Shown here: in pieces, positions 7,464 to 8,121 of the stretch
How positions within the stretch are numbered: position 1 is the first letter of the stretch
Layout: each line of letters begins with the position of its first letter
Source: Deferribacteraceae bacterium
GTDB lineage: Bacteria; Chrysiogenota; Deferribacteres; Deferribacterales; JAISNW01
NCBI GenBank assembly: GCA_031278965.1
Contig: JAITJJ010000102.1
Location: 1-8,121 of the forward strand
Length of the DNA stretch: 8,121 nucleotides
Reading direction: 5' to 3'
Notes under the pieces: generated by a model
What the model saw: the letters and a program-made list of their open reading frames with translations, nothing else
Told to the model about the DNA's origin: nothing
Databases searched by the model: none
Made by a program: the position numbers and the translations under genes

Positions 7464-7490
7464 TCTATAACAAAAAATGGGGGAAAGCAA
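7464..7490 (-). promoter_or_regulatory. Candidate promoter for the Nif3/zinc-ribbon operon
   Basis: On the minus strand TTGCTT (7490-7485) resembles a -35 box, and TGT-TATAGA (7472-7464) resembles an extended -10 box. The 15-base spacer is short, which the TG extension could offset. Transcription would begin around 7457, leaving a leader of about 20 bases carrying the ribosome binding site. This is a pattern match only. Confidence 0.35.
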
Positions 7491-7577
7491 GAGAAAATTA
7501 TGAAATATTATTATATATATTAAGCGCTGCCGGGGAAAGGCATAAAAATTCCCCCAACCACCTAAATTATGTTAGCT

Positions 7578-7597
7578 TATAAATTGAATAATTTATA
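7578..7597. repeat. Perfect 8-bp inverted repeat, 4-base loop
   Basis: TATAAATT and AATTTATA flank GAAT. The stem is perfect but all A/T, so it would be weak as RNA; as DNA it could be a dimeric protein-binding site. A shorter odd palindrome, TATTC-T-GAATA, follows at 7601-7611. Confidence 0.5.
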
Positions 7598-7648
7598 CCT
7601 TATTCTGAATAGAACCACTTTGTATCTATGGAGCGATAAAGGGCTATA

Positions 7649-7667
7649 TTAACCGTTTGCGGATTAA
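7649..7667. repeat. Short hairpin TTAACCG/CGG-A-TTAA
   Basis: TTAACCG (7649-7655) pairs with CGG (7660-7662) and TTAA (7664-7667) with one bulged A and a TTTG loop. On its own this could be chance; it gains some weight from sitting 9 bases before the longer hairpin at 7676. Confidence 0.35.
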
Positions 7668-7675
7668 AATTAGGG

Positions 7676-7731
7676 ACATACGTTTATTAAGAGAGACTAT
7701 TTGGACTTTTCTTAATGAATTATTCGTATGT
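7676..7731. repeat. Long imperfect inverted repeat (hairpin)
   Basis: ACATACG (7676-7682) pairs with CGTATGT (7725-7731), and the adjoining TTTATTAAG (7683-7691) pairs with CTTAATGAA (7711-7719) with one G-T wobble. That makes 16 paired positions interrupted only by a 5-base bulge (7720-7724). A few further weak pairs (AGAG with TTTT) may close the top of the loop. No T run follows on either strand, so it is not a typical intrinsic terminator. It may be part of a structured RNA, a palindromic element, or an insertion-sequence end. Confidence 0.6.
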
Positions 7732-7855
7732 TTACAACAGTCTATATATTAAGGGAGATTAAGTTCGGTGGAAATATTTCGCCCCGGTGAGTGTGCAAAA
7801 AACAGGTATCTGCAAAGGTAAAAGGTGGTAATGAGGTAAAAAAGTGCCCCCTTAA

Positions 7856-8121
7856 TTACTAATCATAAGCTGCAACTGTGAAGGGAAAGTGTTTTATGCG
7901 GATAAAGGCGGCAGAATGCACAAAACGCTTTACAGAGGTTATGATTGCACAAAGAAATGTCTTAGGTATAAGTATAAGAGTAAGATTTACAAAATTTATA
8001 TCAGCTATGATGAACGGGTATTTCCGCCCATTGCATGCGACAGCGGGAAGTTCGGGCGTCCATACAGGGGGCGCACTGCGACAGAGCGGCTTAACGGGCG
8101 TTTGGACAGGGATTGTCAGTT
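7856..8121 (+). pseudogene. Remnant of a DDE (IS4/IS1182-like) transposase, C-terminal part, cut by window end
   Basis: The frame is open from just after the TAA at 7853-7855 to the last base. Its 3' part reads DERVFPPIACDSGKFG and then YRGRTATERLNGRLDRD, matching the C-terminal catalytic block of DDE transposases. The Y-x2-R-x3-E signature is present, with Glu encoded at about 8084 as the third catalytic acid. Upstream, GGRMHKTLYRGYDCTKKCLRYKY resembles the region that in intact relatives holds a cysteine-containing zinc-binding segment, but the expected Cys after RYK is Tyr and the stretch before DERVF looks shortened. No start codon with a ribosome binding site, and neither of the first two catalytic Asp blocks, is found upstream, so this is a 5'-truncated, decayed copy. 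The ATG at 7916 is internal. The exact IS family is uncertain. Confidence 0.7.

Larger units (their letters stand above)
7491..7855. other. AT-rich stretch without a gene, rich in inverted repeats
   Basis: About 365 bases between the Nif3 promoter region and the transposase remnant contain stops in all frames and no recognisable protein. Three inverted repeats are clustered at 7578-7731 and listed separately; a weaker one, GGTGGAA (7767 region) with TTTCGCC, follows a few dozen bases later. No tRNA, rRNA or riboswitch class is recognised. The stretch could hold the end of the insertion sequence, decayed transposase 5' sequence, or a small structured RNA. Confidence 0.4.

Noticed and set aside
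7514..7524. TATATATTAAG repeated directly at 7743-7753, a possible target-site duplication
   Set aside because: The repeat is AT-rich and low in complexity, its length is within chance expectation, and no insertion-sequence ends lie just inside the copies.
7532..7554. GGGGAA/TTCCCC inverted repeat as a terminator
   Set aside because: The 6-bp stem has an 11-base loop and no T run follows on either strand, and no gene ends beside it.

Overview
The window looks like chromosomal DNA from a diderm (Gram-negative-type) bacterium. A TonB-dependent outer-membrane receptor with a signal peptide is direct evidence for an outer membrane. Mixed base composition, strong AAGGAGG-type ribosome binding sites and the use of TTG/GTG starts fit several phyla. 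A spirochaete (Treponema-like) is my best guess from the style of the sensor kinase and the coiled-coil/zinc-ribbon protein, but this is inference and could be wrong.

Layout. (1) Positions 1-3018, plus strand: the 3' part of a 5'-nucleotidase-type gene, then a hairpin, then a complete TonB-dependent receptor. Together they suggest uptake or scavenging at the cell surface, possibly of nucleotides, nucleosides or phosphate, although the receptor's ligand cannot be read from the sequence. (2) Positions 3019-3215: a convergent intergenic gap. (3) Positions 3216-5491, minus strand: a membrane-bound hybrid histidine kinase (sensor, HisKA, HATPase, receiver, HPt). It is preceded by a 14-codon reading frame that has the only good ribosome binding site and overlaps the kinase start as ATGA. 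(4) Positions 5527-7490, minus strand: a compact two-gene operon, Nif3/DUF34-family protein then a coiled-coil protein with a C4 zinc ribbon. It has a candidate promoter upstream and an intrinsic terminator downstream. (5) Positions 7491-8121: about 365 bases with no gene but several inverted repeats, then the degraded 3' half of a DDE transposase running off the window.

How the parts relate. The Nif3/zinc-ribbon pair is a housekeeping-type unit. The kinase is probably a separate transcription unit and carries its own receiver and HPt, so it should pass phosphate to a response regulator encoded elsewhere. The right end is an insertion-sequence scar. I see no CRISPR array, tRNA, rRNA or complete mobile element. 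The least ordinary features are the leader frame coupled to the kinase and the structured AT-rich intergenic DNA beside the transposase remnant.
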